Shown in pieces: positions 55,390 through 63,522 of a DNA stretch of 64,000 nucleotides (its first letter is position 1; every line of letters starts with the position of its first letter). The stretch is taken from assembly GCF_016597785.1 (NCBI RefSeq), contig NZ_JAENJG010000001.1, positions 1,550,001-1,614,000 on the forward strand, read 5' to 3'. Below the pieces are notes generated by a model. That model did not search any database. It had not been told where the DNA came from and worked only from the letters and a program-made list of their open reading frames with translations. Both the position numbers and the translations under genes were made by a program. This DNA comes from Leucobacter sp. L43 (GTDB taxonomy: Bacteria > Actinomycetota > Actinomycetes > Actinomycetales > Microbacteriaceae).

Positions 55390-56853
55390 TCAGCTCAGAG
55401 CGGACACGGATCTCCCCCCGATCACGCTCTCGGGCTCCGGTACCGCGACCTGCTCCACGTCGCGTCCGCCGCGTGCCCGGCGAATGGCCTCGGCCACGAT
55501 GAGGACGACGAGATTGGGGACGAGGGCGATGAGGCCGGAATCCCAGCTGCCGATCGGGATCTCCGCGAACGTGATGACCGCCACGGTGAGCGCGCCGGTG
55601 GCGATGCTGAGCCCCACCGGCCAGGCGCCGACCCGCACGCGGTCGGCCAGAGCGATCGCGATCGCCGGGGCGAACTGCGTGGTGCACCCGTAGGTGAGCA
55701 GCAGCAGGGCCCCGATGTCCGAGCGCACGAGACCGAAGGCGAGCGCGAGGCCGATCGCGACCACGATGACGAGGTAGTTCACCGTCATGTGGTGCTTCGC
55801 GCGCAGCTCGCCGATCACGTTGCGGGTGACGAGAGTGGAGATTCCCATGACGATCGCGGACGCCGGTACCATCGCCGCCGAGGCGCCGGCGATCGCGACG
55901 ATTCCCACGAGCCAATCCGGGAGGATCTCTCCGGACATGGTGAGCAGCACCGTGTTGCCCGTCGTATCGCCCGGCAGCACGAGCACCGCTGCGAGGCCCA
56001 CCGTGATGGGCAGGAAGAGCACGAGCTGGTAGATCGGCAGCCACTTCGCGTTGCTCCGCAGCACCTCACCGCTCTTCGCAGCGAGCACCGGCGGCCAGAG
56101 GTGCGGCAGCGTGTTGAAGCTCGACCCGATGACCGTGACCAGCGTCGCCGTGATGAAGAAGACGGGATCGTAGCCGTCGACGTGCATGGTGAGCAGCACG
56201 GGAGCCTCGCGCGCGATCTGGCCGAAGATCTCGGGAATCCCGCCGAATGAGATGATGAGCCCGGCAGCGATGACGACCATGGCGACGACCATCATGATGT
56301 CTTTCAGGATCGCCACGCGGGCGATGCCCTTCAGTCCCGACCATGCGACGAAGACGGCGACCAGAATGCTCGCCACGACCATGCTGAGCCCGCGGGCGCG
56401 CTCGCTCCCAGTGGCGAGTTCGACGATCAGGCCGAGACCGGTGATCTGCAGTTGCAGGTACGGGATGAGGGCCAGAGCACCGATCACCGACACGATGCGA
56501 CCGAGCCAGCGGCTGCGGAAGCGGTCCTCGAAGAAGTCTCCCAGGGTCAGGTATCCGCGACGCTGCCCGAACTCGCGGATGCGGGGCGCCACGAAGTACA
56601 GGCCGAGCCACGAGATCGTCAGGTAGGCGACGGCAAACGTCGCGCTGACGCCCCCGCCGAACGCGATGCCGGCGAGCCCGAGGAAGCTGAACGTGGTCAG
56701 CGACTCTCCCGCTTGGAGGAACCACGAGGTCCATTTCGGATTGCTGCGCTCGCCGACGGTCCAGTTGCTCATACTCTTCTGGCGGCGTCGGCTCGCGACG
56801 CCCAGTGCGCCGATCAGCACAATGCCGACGACGATCATGATGGAGAGTGTCAT
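55390..56853 (-). CDS. Sodium:solute symporter (SSS family)
   Basis: 487 residues with about thirteen hydrophobic segments. WTVGERSNPKWTSWFLQAGE near the N terminus and SGLKGIARVAILKDIMMV are typical of SSS transporters, which import organic acids, sugars or amino acids with sodium. Its start overlaps the small DUF3311-like gene by ATGA, a pairing seen for two-part transporters. It ends the operon that begins with the amidase. Confidence 0.85.
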   Translation of the reverse strand: MTLSIMIVVGIVLIGALGVASRRRQKSMSNWTVGERSNPKWTSWFLQAGESLTTFSFLGLAGIAFGGGVSATFAVAYLTISWLGLYFVAPRIREFGQRRGYLTLGDFFEDRFRSRWLGRIVSVIGALALIPYLQLQITGLGLIVELATGSERARGLSMVVASILVAVFVAWSGLKGIARVAILKDIMMVVAMVVIAAGLIISFGGIPEIFGQIAREAPVLLTMHVDGYDPVFFITATLVTVIGSSFNTLPHLWPPVLAAKSGEVLRSNAKWLPIYQLVLFLPITVGLAAVLVLPGDTTGNTVLLTMSGEILPDWLVGIVAIAGASAAMVPASAIVMGISTLVTRNVIGELRAKHHMTVNYLVIVVAIGLALAFGLVRSDIGALLLLTYGCTTQFAPAIAIALADRVRVGAWPVGLSIATGALTVAVITFAEIPIGSWDSGLIALVPNLVVLIVAEAIRRARGGRDVEQVAVPEPESVIGGRSVSALS

Positions 56854-57158
56854 CGCACGCCCTCGCTGTCCTCTGCGGCGATACGAGCCGCGCGGATCTG
56901 CTCGATCTGCTGGGTGGCGAAGCGCTCGGCCTCCTGCAGATCGGCCTCACGTCCGCCGGCGCGCAGGTAGAGCATTTCGACGACCTGCAGAGCGGCGACT
57001 GAGAGCAGCACCATCAGCGCGCTCCACACCAGCACTGCGGGAAGGCCGAGCCAGAGCACGGGCTGCTGAGCGAAGGGCAAGAACGGAATCGCGAAGAATC
57101 CGAGGGCCGGAACGCTCACGATCGCGAGCCTTCCGAGAGTGAACAGTCGAGGTTTCAT
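56850..57158 (-). CDS. Small membrane protein, DUF3311-like symporter partner
   Basis: 102 residues: two hydrophobic segments at about residues 8-30 and 35-60, then a charged cytoplasmic helix (AERFATQQIEQIRAARIAAE). Size, topology and place directly before an SSS gene match the DUF3311 small subunits. Overlaps both neighbours by four bases, so amidase, this protein and the symporter form one translationally coupled unit. Confidence 0.75.
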   Translation of the reverse strand: MKPRLFTLGRLAIVSVPALGFFAIPFLPFAQQPVLWLGLPAVLVWSALMVLLSVAALQVVEMLYLRAGGREADLQEAERFATQQIEQIRAARIAAEDSEGVR

Positions 57159-58582
57159 CGTGCTTCATTGCTCCAATGGTGAGAGGCGGTCGGAAGTTCT
57201 GGGGAGTGACGGGCGAAGCCCGTGAGGGCCTCGTAGGCTCTGGCGATCCCGAGCAGCCGGTGATCGCTGCCGAACGGCCCGACCACCTGCAGGCCGACGG
57301 GCAGCGACTCGCGTGTGAAACCGGCGGGTACGGAGAGCGCCGGCACGCCGAGCATGGTGATCGTCGTCGCCGCGCGCATCCAGTCGAGGTAGTGCGCTTG
57401 CGCCTCACCGGCGATGGTGCGCGGGTAATCCCAGTCGACGGGAAACGGCGCGACCGTCACTGCCGGCGCGAGGAGCACGTCGAAGTTCTCGAAGAAGCGC
57501 GCGGCCCCGCGCATGAGTGCGGTCTGGCGCTCTTGCGCGCTCATGATGTCGCGTCCGGTCAGCGAGCGCCCCTGCGTGATATTCCAGGTGAGGCGCTCAT
57601 TGAAGTCTTCTGGGTCGGCGTCGAGCGCATCGCCCCACGTCATCTCGAATTCGGCTGCGCGCAGGGTGAGGAAGGCGTCTGCTGCGCCGCTGAGATCGGG
57701 GCAGGCCGTTTCGACGCTCGCCCCCGCTTCCGCCAGCAGCGCGACGGCGCGTTCGAGCACCTCGGCGACGTCAGCCGAGAGCGGCGCGTTGCCGCCAAGC
57801 GTCGGCGCCCAGGCCACCCGCAACCCGCGGAGGTCTCGGGGCTCGCCCGCGGCGCCCAGGGACGGCGCGGCGATCGGGGTGCGCGCATCTGGAGTTCCGA
57901 TCACCGAGAGCAGCAGTGCGACGTCGTCGACGGTACGCCCCATCGGCCCGGCGGTGGTGAGCGGCGTGAGCAGATTGGTCGATTCGGCTTCGGGAACCAC
58001 TCCCGGCGAGGGCCGAAGTCCGACGACATTGCAGAAGGAGGCGGGGTTGCGAAGCGAGCCGCCCATGTCGCTCCCGTCGGCGAGCGCGACCTGGCGAGCG
58101 GCGAGCGCCGCAGCCGCCCCGCCGCTGCTTCCCCCCGCCGAACGGTCGAGCGCGTACGGATTGCGCGTCGCACCGAAGACTCGGTTGACGGAGTGAGAAC
58201 CGGCGGCGTACTCGGGCACGTTCGTCTTCCCGATGACAATGGCTCCGGCTTCCCGCATGCGCCGCACGTGCAGTGCGTCGCGCTGCGGCACGTGTTCGGC
58301 GTGGCGGATCGAGCCGTATGTCGTACGCATGCCTGCGGTGTCGTGGGTGTCTTTGATGCCGACCGGGAGCCCGAAGAGCGGAAGTCTCGGGTCGGGCCCC
58401 TCGGCGTCGAGCTGCGCTGCCCGCCGCAACGCCGCGGCGGCATCCACCGTGACCATCGCGTTCACTGCCGCGCCGCGCTCGATGCGCGCCAGATACGCGG
58501 TCACCGCCTCGACGGCGCTGATGTCACGGGCACCCAGTGCCGCTCGGAGTTCCGTGGCGGAGAGTTCGGCCGGATCGGCCAT
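57155..58582 (-). CDS. Amidase (amidase signature family)
   Basis: 475 residues with the Ser-cisSer-Lys triad: K77 (GLPVGIKDTHD), the cis-serine in SAGGSSGGAAAAL (about 152-153) and the nucleophile S176 (GSDMGGSLRNP). The family hydrolyses carboxylic amides. Coupled to a transporter pair and preceded by an Lrp-type regulator, it likely acts on an imported amide; the substrate is unknown. Confidence 0.88.
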   Translation of the reverse strand: MADPAELSATELRAALGARDISAVEAVTAYLARIERGAAVNAMVTVDAAAALRRAAQLDAEGPDPRLPLFGLPVGIKDTHDTAGMRTTYGSIRHAEHVPQRDALHVRRMREAGAIVIGKTNVPEYAAGSHSVNRVFGATRNPYALDRSAGGSSGGAAAALAARQVALADGSDMGGSLRNPASFCNVVGLRPSPGVVPEAESTNLLTPLTTAGPMGRTVDDVALLLSVIGTPDARTPIAAPSLGAAGEPRDLRGLRVAWAPTLGGNAPLSADVAEVLERAVALLAEAGASVETACPDLSGAADAFLTLRAAEFEMTWGDALDADPEDFNERLTWNITQGRSLTGRDIMSAQERQTALMRGAARFFENFDVLLAPAVTVAPFPVDWDYPRTIAGEAQAHYLDWMRAATTITMLGVPALSVPAGFTRESLPVGLQVVGPFGSDHRLLGIARAYEALTGFARHSPELPTASHHWSNEAR

Positions 58583-58603
58583 AGCGCATTCCCATCGTCA
58601 TTG

Positions 58604-58652
58604 ACTTACTACTACGGTCAGTAAGTTAACCACGACTTTGGATTTACGCCAA
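58604..58652 (-). promoter_or_regulatory. Amidase operon promoter with inverted repeat over the -10 region
   Basis: On the minus strand TTGGCG (58647-58652) and TTAACT (58624-58629) are spaced by 17 bases. A perfect inverted repeat, ACTTACT-9-AGTAAGT (58604-58626), covers the -10 end and the start site, the place expected for a repressor site. The neighbouring Lrp-type protein is the natural candidate. Confidence 0.5.
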
Positions 58653-58658
58653 CACCGA

Positions 58659-58679
58659 CGCAAAAGTTTTCGTTTTGCG
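58659..58679 (-). terminator. Short AT-rich hairpin behind the Lrp-type gene
   Basis: CGCAAAA and TTTTGCG with a 7-base loop lie 4 bases after the regulator stop. The stem is short and there is no U run; it may be a weak terminator or part of the amidase promoter. Confidence 0.35.
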
Positions 58680-58683
58680 CTTC

Positions 58684-59631
58684 TCAGGCGGCGATGATGC
58701 GTCCGCTTCGCTTGACCACTCGAGTGACCAGCGCCGGATGCAGGCGACCGACCCTCGTGGTCCACTCCTCGTGCAGCAGTCGACGCACGTGCGGCAGGTC
58801 GTCGGCCACGAAGTGCGCGATGAGCGAATGCTCGCCGAGCAACTCCGCGACGTACCGACTCTCGGGCAGATCAGCGATCGCCTCGCCCACCGCCCGCACC
58901 TCGCCGGGGACGCAGTCGATGCGCACGCACGTTTCGATGCCGAACCCGAGCAGGTGCGGATCGATCAGCACGCGCGTAGCGACGGCTCCGCGCGCATCGA
59001 GGTCTGCGAGCCGTTTCCTCGCAGTCGGCTCGGTGACCCCCGCGAGCTCGGCCAGTTCGGCGATTCCCGCTCGCCCATCCCGTTCGAGCGCTTGAACGAT
59101 CGCACTGTCGGCGGCGTCGAGGCGCTCTGGCGGCGCCGTCGACTCCTCGACGCGGGCCCGCGATCCGAGCATCGACGTCTCGGCCGCCGTCAGCAACCCC
59201 GGCTGCCAGTCGGCGTTCGTCTTGAAATAGTGGAGCACCGGCGTAGCCGACACCTCGAGCACACCGGCGTACGCGGGAATGACCGAGAGCGTCATCGTGC
59301 CGAGATCGAACATCTGCTCGTGCACCTCGACCAGCACGCTCGACGGGTTCGCGAGAATGAAGACGTAGACGACTCCCGGGTGCTGTGCGAGCTCCTCCGC
59401 CAGTGATTCCAGACGAGACGGCTTGCAGGTGATCTCGATCACGCAGGTGGGGCCGAGATTGCGCAGCCCGACCACCGAGAGCATCCCCGACTCCAGCAGC
59501 ACCCTGCCGCGGCGAGCGACCGTGCGCAGTGGCTCGTCGAGCGCACGGGCGACACTGCTCCAAGGCGCTCTGCCGTCAACCTGCAGTGCGCCGACGATGC
59601 GGCGATCCAGCTCGGAAAGCACGTCATCCAC
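58684..59631 (-). CDS. Lrp/AsnC-type regulator with two tandem DNA-binding/ligand units
   Basis: 315 residues, twice the normal Lrp length. Unit 1 (1-150) has LSELDRRIVGALQVDGRAPW and a RAM-like ligand region; unit 2 (165-315) has DAADSAIVQALERDGRAGI, LAGVTEPTARKRLADLDARG and a second ligand region. Lrp-family proteins sense amino acids or related compounds. It reads toward the amidase operon with 101 bases between and is the likely regulator. Confidence 0.85.
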   Translation of the reverse strand: MDDVLSELDRRIVGALQVDGRAPWSSVARALDEPLRTVARRGRVLLESGMLSVVGLRNLGPTCVIEITCKPSRLESLAEELAQHPGVVYVFILANPSSVLVEVHEQMFDLGTMTLSVIPAYAGVLEVSATPVLHYFKTNADWQPGLLTAAETSMLGSRARVEESTAPPERLDAADSAIVQALERDGRAGIAELAELAGVTEPTARKRLADLDARGAVATRVLIDPHLLGFGIETCVRIDCVPGEVRAVGEAIADLPESRYVAELLGEHSLIAHFVADDLPHVRRLLHEEWTTRVGRLHPALVTRVVKRSGRIIAA

Positions 59632-59777
59632 GTATGGGCCTCCTCAGTGCGCGTGTTCTCTCGATCGTAGTCACCGCACGACGGTCACAGCTCCGGCGGA
59701 CCGGTTCGGTCCAACACATCACCCGCGCGAGTGCAATCCCCTGGCCCCTCCGGCGACTTCGACGGAGGGTGGAGTGC

Positions 59778-59996
59778 ATGACGAACGCAGACGAGATTAA
59801 GCAGCCCCTCGACCACCTCCCGCCGCAGGACGAGCGCGACGCCGCACACGACGCGCCGACCGAAGCGGACAAGCCGAGCTACCCGACCTCCGGCGAGACC
59901 CCCTCCGGTGCAACGCAGGCATCGCCCGACACCGCGGCGGAACCGAGTGAGCCCAACCGTCACGGGATCGACAAGCTTCCGCCCTCCGGTCGGTGA
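59778..59996 (+). CDS. Small hydrophilic hypothetical protein
   Basis: 72 residues, rich in Pro, Asp, Glu, Ser and Thr, with no hydrophobic stretch, so probably disordered. GGAGG and GTGGAG precede the ATG. It starts MTNADEIKQPLDHLPPQDER and ends NRHGIDKLPPSGR. I do not recognise it; good start signals and a lack of a competing frame support a real gene. Confidence 0.55.
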   Translation: MTNADEIKQPLDHLPPQDERDAAHDAPTEADKPSYPTSGETPSGATQASPDTAAEPSEPNRHGIDKLPPSGR

Positions 59997-60082
59997 CACC
60001 GCCCCCGGCTCCTCGCGGCGACGCGCCGGATGCGCTCCCCGATTCGAACTTCCCCGGCTGCCGCGATACGGTTGTCACGTGC

Positions 60083-60156
60083 CGCGGGGTGGAGCAGTTC
60101 GGTAGCTCGCCGGGCTCATAACCCGGAGGTCGTGGGTTCAAATCCCGCCCCCGCAA
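60083..60156 (+). tRNA. Initiator tRNA-fMet (CAT)
   Basis: The 74-base sequence folds into a full cloverleaf: acceptor CGCGGGG with CCCCGCA, D-arm GAGC/GCTC, anticodon arm CCGGG-CTCATAA-CCCGG and T-arm GTGGG-TTCAAAT-CCCGC. The first base C facing A at the end of the acceptor, and three G-C pairs next to the anticodon loop, are hallmarks of the bacterial initiator. CCA is not encoded. Confidence 0.95.
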
Positions 60157-60267
60157 CGAAGACAATGCCCCTGGTCCGGATTCCGCTCCGCACCGCACCG
60201 GGGGCATTGTGCTGTGTGCGAGCACTGATGCGGTCGATGCGGTCGGCCGCACGTTTCAGCCGCTGGA

Positions 60268-60843
60268 TCAGCGAACGACGTCGTAGATCACCTTCACGAC
60301 CCCGTTCCCGTAGGCCTCCGACTCCCGGAGCACGAGTTTCTGCTCGCCGGGCTCATCGCTCGGGAAGACCCGCTTCCCCGTGCCGAGCAGCACCGGGAAC
60401 ATCAGCAGGTGATACCGGTCGATCAGTCCGGCGCGCGACAGCCGGCGGGCGAGCTCTCCGCTGCCGTGGATGAAGATCGCACCCCCGTCGGATTCCTTGA
60501 GCGCCGCGACATCCGCCTCGGAGCGGAGCACGGTGCTCGGCCCCCACCCCGCTACGAGCCCTTCGGGGCCGAGGCTCGACGACACGACGTACTTCGGGAG
60601 ATCCCGGTATGCGGCATGATCCTCGGAATCCCGCCAGATCGGGGCGAAGGCCTCGTAGCTGCGTCTCCCGAACATCAGCGCCGTCGTCTCCTCGAGCTCC
60701 TCGCCCTTCAGCGAGAACGCCGCCTCGTCGAACGGCGTGCCCATGACCCACCCGCCACTCGGGTGCCCCTCGCTCGGGCCGCCGGGCGAGTCCATCACCC
60801 CGTCGAGCGTGATGAATCCGGTCCATACGAGTTCTCGCGCCAT
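60268..60843 (-). CDS. Dihydrofolate-reductase-like / RibD C-terminal domain protein
   Basis: 191 residues. ELVWTGFITLDGVMDSPGG at the N terminus, TTALMFGRRSYEAFAPIW and the C-terminal LMFPVLLGTGKRVFP define the RibD_C/DHFR-like family, NAD(P)H-dependent reductases of mostly unknown substrate. Either of two adjacent ATG codons can start it; AGGGGA favours 60843. It probably forms a unit with the MerR-type gene upstream. Confidence 0.8.
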   Translation of the reverse strand: MARELVWTGFITLDGVMDSPGGPSEGHPSGGWVMGTPFDEAAFSLKGEELEETTALMFGRRSYEAFAPIWRDSEDHAAYRDLPKYVVSSSLGPEGLVAGWGPSTVLRSEADVAALKESDGGAIFIHGSGELARRLSRAGLIDRYHLLMFPVLLGTGKRVFPSDEPGEQKLVLRESEAYGNGVVKVIYDVVR

Positions 60844-60981
60844 CATCCGTCCCCTGCTCGTACCGCACTGTCGCGCCCGGAGCTCGTGATGCCGCCGGCG
60901 ATGACTCCCATGATATGAAGCGACAATCTCGATGTCACGAATGGGGTCGCTCGCATCGAAGCGCGACTGCCGAAACACCGC

Positions 60982-61359
60982 TTAACGGAGCGGTGTTTCG
61001 CGGAGTTGACGAATGAACTCGTCGGCAGCCTCGAGCTGCCGGGCGAGCTTCTCCCGCCGTTCTTCCGCGTCGGCGAGGAAGTCTTCGACCGCTCGCGTCG
61101 CATGCTCCTCGGTCGACCCCTGCGTGCGGTCGATCGCCCTGAGCAGATCCCCCATCTGATCCAGGGAGTATCCGAGCGGCTTCATCCGCCGGATCAGCAT
61201 GAGCCGATCGTAGTCACCTTCGGTGTACAGGCGGAATCCGCCTTCCGACCGCCCCGTCGGCACGAGCAGCCCAATCTGGTCGTAGTGGCGCAGGGTGCGG
61301 ATCGACAGCTCCGTGCGAGCCGCGAGCTCACCGATGTGCATCATTCCATCTTCAGGCAC
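60982..61359 (-). CDS. MerR-family transcriptional regulator
   Basis: 125 residues. The winged helix is visible as MHIGELAARTELSIRTLRHY and DQIGLLVPTGRSEGGFRLY, followed by a coiled-coil dimerisation helix. No cysteine cluster for metal sensing is present, so it responds to something else. The GTG at 61359 has GAGGAT upstream. A 15-bp palindrome lies 30 bases upstream. Confidence 0.88.
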   Translation of the reverse strand: MPEDGMMHIGELAARTELSIRTLRHYDQIGLLVPTGRSEGGFRLYTEGDYDRLMLIRRMKPLGYSLDQMGDLLRAIDRTQGSTEEHATRAVEDFLADAEERREKLARQLEAADEFIRQLRETPLR

Positions 61360-61388
61360 GCGTCATCCTCATTTCATTCGCCACAACT

Positions 61389-61403
61389 CTAACGTTACGT
61401 TAG
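61389..61403. promoter_or_regulatory. 15-bp palindrome CTAACGT-T-ACGTTAG, candidate MerR operator
   Basis: Perfect 7-base arms around one central base, between the divergent MerR and SulP genes. The TAACGT/ACGTTA core resembles operators of TipA/MerR-type regulators. A TAGTAT -10-like hexamer overlaps its right edge at 61401-61406. Confidence 0.55.
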
Positions 61404-61529
61404 TATTGATCATCGGGCCTTGAGTGAAGCGTTCCGCTCCTCGGCACTCGGCCCGAGCGCACTGTCGCGCCCATCAGCATTGTCCATGCTTTCACGCCGA
61501 GAGCTCTCGCCGCTCCCAGGAGGAGACCT

Positions 61530-63053
61530 ATGTCCATCACGACCACCAGCACCGACGACCCCGCACGCTATCGGTCAGATCCGTCGGTCATGACCGCGCT
61601 TCGCTCTCCACGACTCCTCACCCGGGAGGCACTCGCGGGGCTCGTGGTCGCCCTTGCGCTCATCCCCGAAGCCATCTCCTTCTCCATCATCGCCGGAGTG
61701 GACCCCAAGGTCGGGCTCTTCTCGTCGTTCATCATGGCCGTCACCATCGCCTTCGTCGGAGGACGACCCGCGATGATCACCGCGGCGACCGGAGCGATCG
61801 CGCTCGTCATCGCGCCCGTCGCCCGCGATTACGGCATGGACTACTTCATCGCGACCGTGCTGCTCGCGGGAGTGCTGCAGATCGTGCTCGCGGTCTGCGG
61901 CGTGGCGAAGCTCATGCGGTTCATCCCGCGCAGCGTGATGGTCGGGTTCGTCAACGCTCTGGCGATCCTCATCTTCACCGCTCAGCTTCCCCAGCTCATC
62001 GGCGTGCCGTGGCTGGTGTACCCGCTCGTCGCCGTGGGGCTCCTCATCCTCGTCGTAATGCCGCGGCTCACCCGAGTCGTGCCCGCGCCGCTCGTCTCGA
62101 TCGTGCTCGTGACTGCCGCCGCACTCGTGTTCGCGATGCAGGTTCCGAACGTCGGCGACCAGGGAGAGCTGCCCCGCAGTCTGCCCGAGCTATTCGTGCC
62201 GAACGTTCCGCTGACGTGGGAGACGCTCGCCATCATCGCACCGTACGCGTTGGCGATGGCCCTCGTGGGACTCATGGAATCACTGATGACGGCGAAGCTC
62301 GTCGACGACGTGACCGACACGCACTCCAACAAGACGCGCGAATCGTGGGGTCAGGGGATCGCCAACCTCGCGTCCGGCCTCTTCGGCGGCATGGGCGGAT
62401 GCGCGATGATCGGGCAGACGATGATCAATGTGAAAGCCTCGGGGGCGCGCACCCGCATCTCGACCTTCTTGGCCGGCGTCTTCCTGCTGATTCTCATCGT
62501 GCTGCTCGGCGATCTCGTCGCGATCATTCCGATGGCCGCGCTCGTCGCCGTCATGATCATGGTGTCAGTCGGCACGTTCGACTGGCACTCCATCGCTCCT
62601 TCGACGCTGCGTCGCATGCCCAAGAGTGAGACCGCGGTCATGGTCATCACGGTGGCGGTCGTCGTCGCGACGCACAACCTCGCGATCGGCGTGATCGTCG
62701 GGGTGCTCGTCGCTGCGATCATGTTCGTGCGCCGCGTGGCGCACCTCGTCAACGTGCAGCGCGAACTCACCTCTGAGAATGGAGTGGCCATCGCTCGTTA
62801 CACCGTCGAGGGTCAGCTCCTCTTCGCGTCGAGCAATGACCTCACCACGCTCTTCGAGTACTCCGATGATCCCGAGCGCGTGGTGATCGATCTCTCTCGC
62901 TCACACGTTTGGGATGCCTCGACTGTCGCAGCACTCGACGCCATCGAGACGAAATACCGGCAGCACGGCAAGTCGGTGGAGTTCATCGGCATGAACGCCG
63001 AGTCGTCGGCCTTCCACACGCGGCTGAGCGGCGGGCTCGGGCAGAGCCACTGA
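61530..63053 (+). CDS. SulP-family anion transporter with STAS domain
   Basis: 507 residues. Ten or more membrane segments (residues about 30-400) include ALIPEAISFSIIAGVDPKVG and GGMGGCAMIGQTMINVKASG, typical of SulP. A cytoplasmic STAS domain (about 415-500) with VVIDLSRSHVWDASTVAALD follows. SulP proteins move sulfate, bicarbonate or dicarboxylates; the ion is not clear here. AGGAGGAG stands before the ATG. Confidence 0.88.
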   Translation: MSITTTSTDDPARYRSDPSVMTALRSPRLLTREALAGLVVALALIPEAISFSIIAGVDPKVGLFSSFIMAVTIAFVGGRPAMITAATGAIALVIAPVARDYGMDYFIATVLLAGVLQIVLAVCGVAKLMRFIPRSVMVGFVNALAILIFTAQLPQLIGVPWLVYPLVAVGLLILVVMPRLTRVVPAPLVSIVLVTAAALVFAMQVPNVGDQGELPRSLPELFVPNVPLTWETLAIIAPYALAMALVGLMESLMTAKLVDDVTDTHSNKTRESWGQGIANLASGLFGGMGGCAMIGQTMINVKASGARTRISTFLAGVFLLILIVLLGDLVAIIPMAALVAVMIMVSVGTFDWHSIAPSTLRRMPKSETAVMVITVAVVVATHNLAIGVIVGVLVAAIMFVRRVAHLVNVQRELTSENGVAIARYTVEGQLLFASSNDLTTLFEYSDDPERVVIDLSRSHVWDASTVAALDAIETKYRQHGKSVEFIGMNAESSAFHTRLSGGLGQSH

Positions 63054-63084
63054 GTGGATGAGGCTGGTGGGGCGGGGTAGGTAG

Positions 63085-63522
63085 CTACAGGTCCCCGAGC
63101 TCCTCGAGCACCCGCTGCGCGACGCCGAACGCGGAGTTCGCCGCCGGCACCCCGCAGTAGAGCCCGGCCTGCAGAATCACTTCCTTGATCTCGTCGACGG
63201 TGAGCCCGTTGGCGCGCGCCGCGCGCACGTGCATCGCGAGTTCAGCGTCGTGACCGAGCGCGATCAGGGCGGTGAGCACCGCCACGGAGCGCGACCGCCG
63301 GTCGAGCCCTGGCCGCGACCAGATGTCGCCCCACGCGGTGCGCGTGATGAAGTCCTGGAAGTCGGCGGTGAACGGGGTCATCTGCGCATTCGCGCGATCG
63401 ACGTGCGCGTCCGAGAGCACGGCGCGGCGCACGGCCATGCCCTGCTCGAAGCGCCCCGCGTCCGACAGCCCGCCTGCTCCTGCGCCCGCTGATCCGGTCG
63501 CGTCACTCGACTCGGCGTTCAT
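63085..63522 (-). CDS. pcaC: 4-Carboxymuconolactone decarboxylase
   Basis: 145 residues. The CMD core DFITRTAWGDIWSRPGLDRR, ALGHDAELAMHVRAARANGL and LQAGLYCGVPAANSAFGVA is complete; the first 25 residues are a low-complexity extension. It converts 4-carboxymuconolactone to 3-oxoadipate enol-lactone in protocatechuate breakdown. Its start overlaps the stop of the lactonase gene by ATGA. Confidence 0.9.
   Translation of the reverse strand: MNAESSDATGSAGAGAGGLSDAGRFEQGMAVRRAVLSDAHVDRANAQMTPFTADFQDFITRTAWGDIWSRPGLDRRSRSVAVLTALIALGHDAELAMHVRAARANGLTVDEIKEVILQAGLYCGVPAANSAFGVAQRVLEELGDL

Noticed and set aside
60083..60156. tRNA as attachment site of an integrated element
   Set aside because: No integrase gene lies nearby and I saw no direct repeat of the tRNA 3' end within the window.
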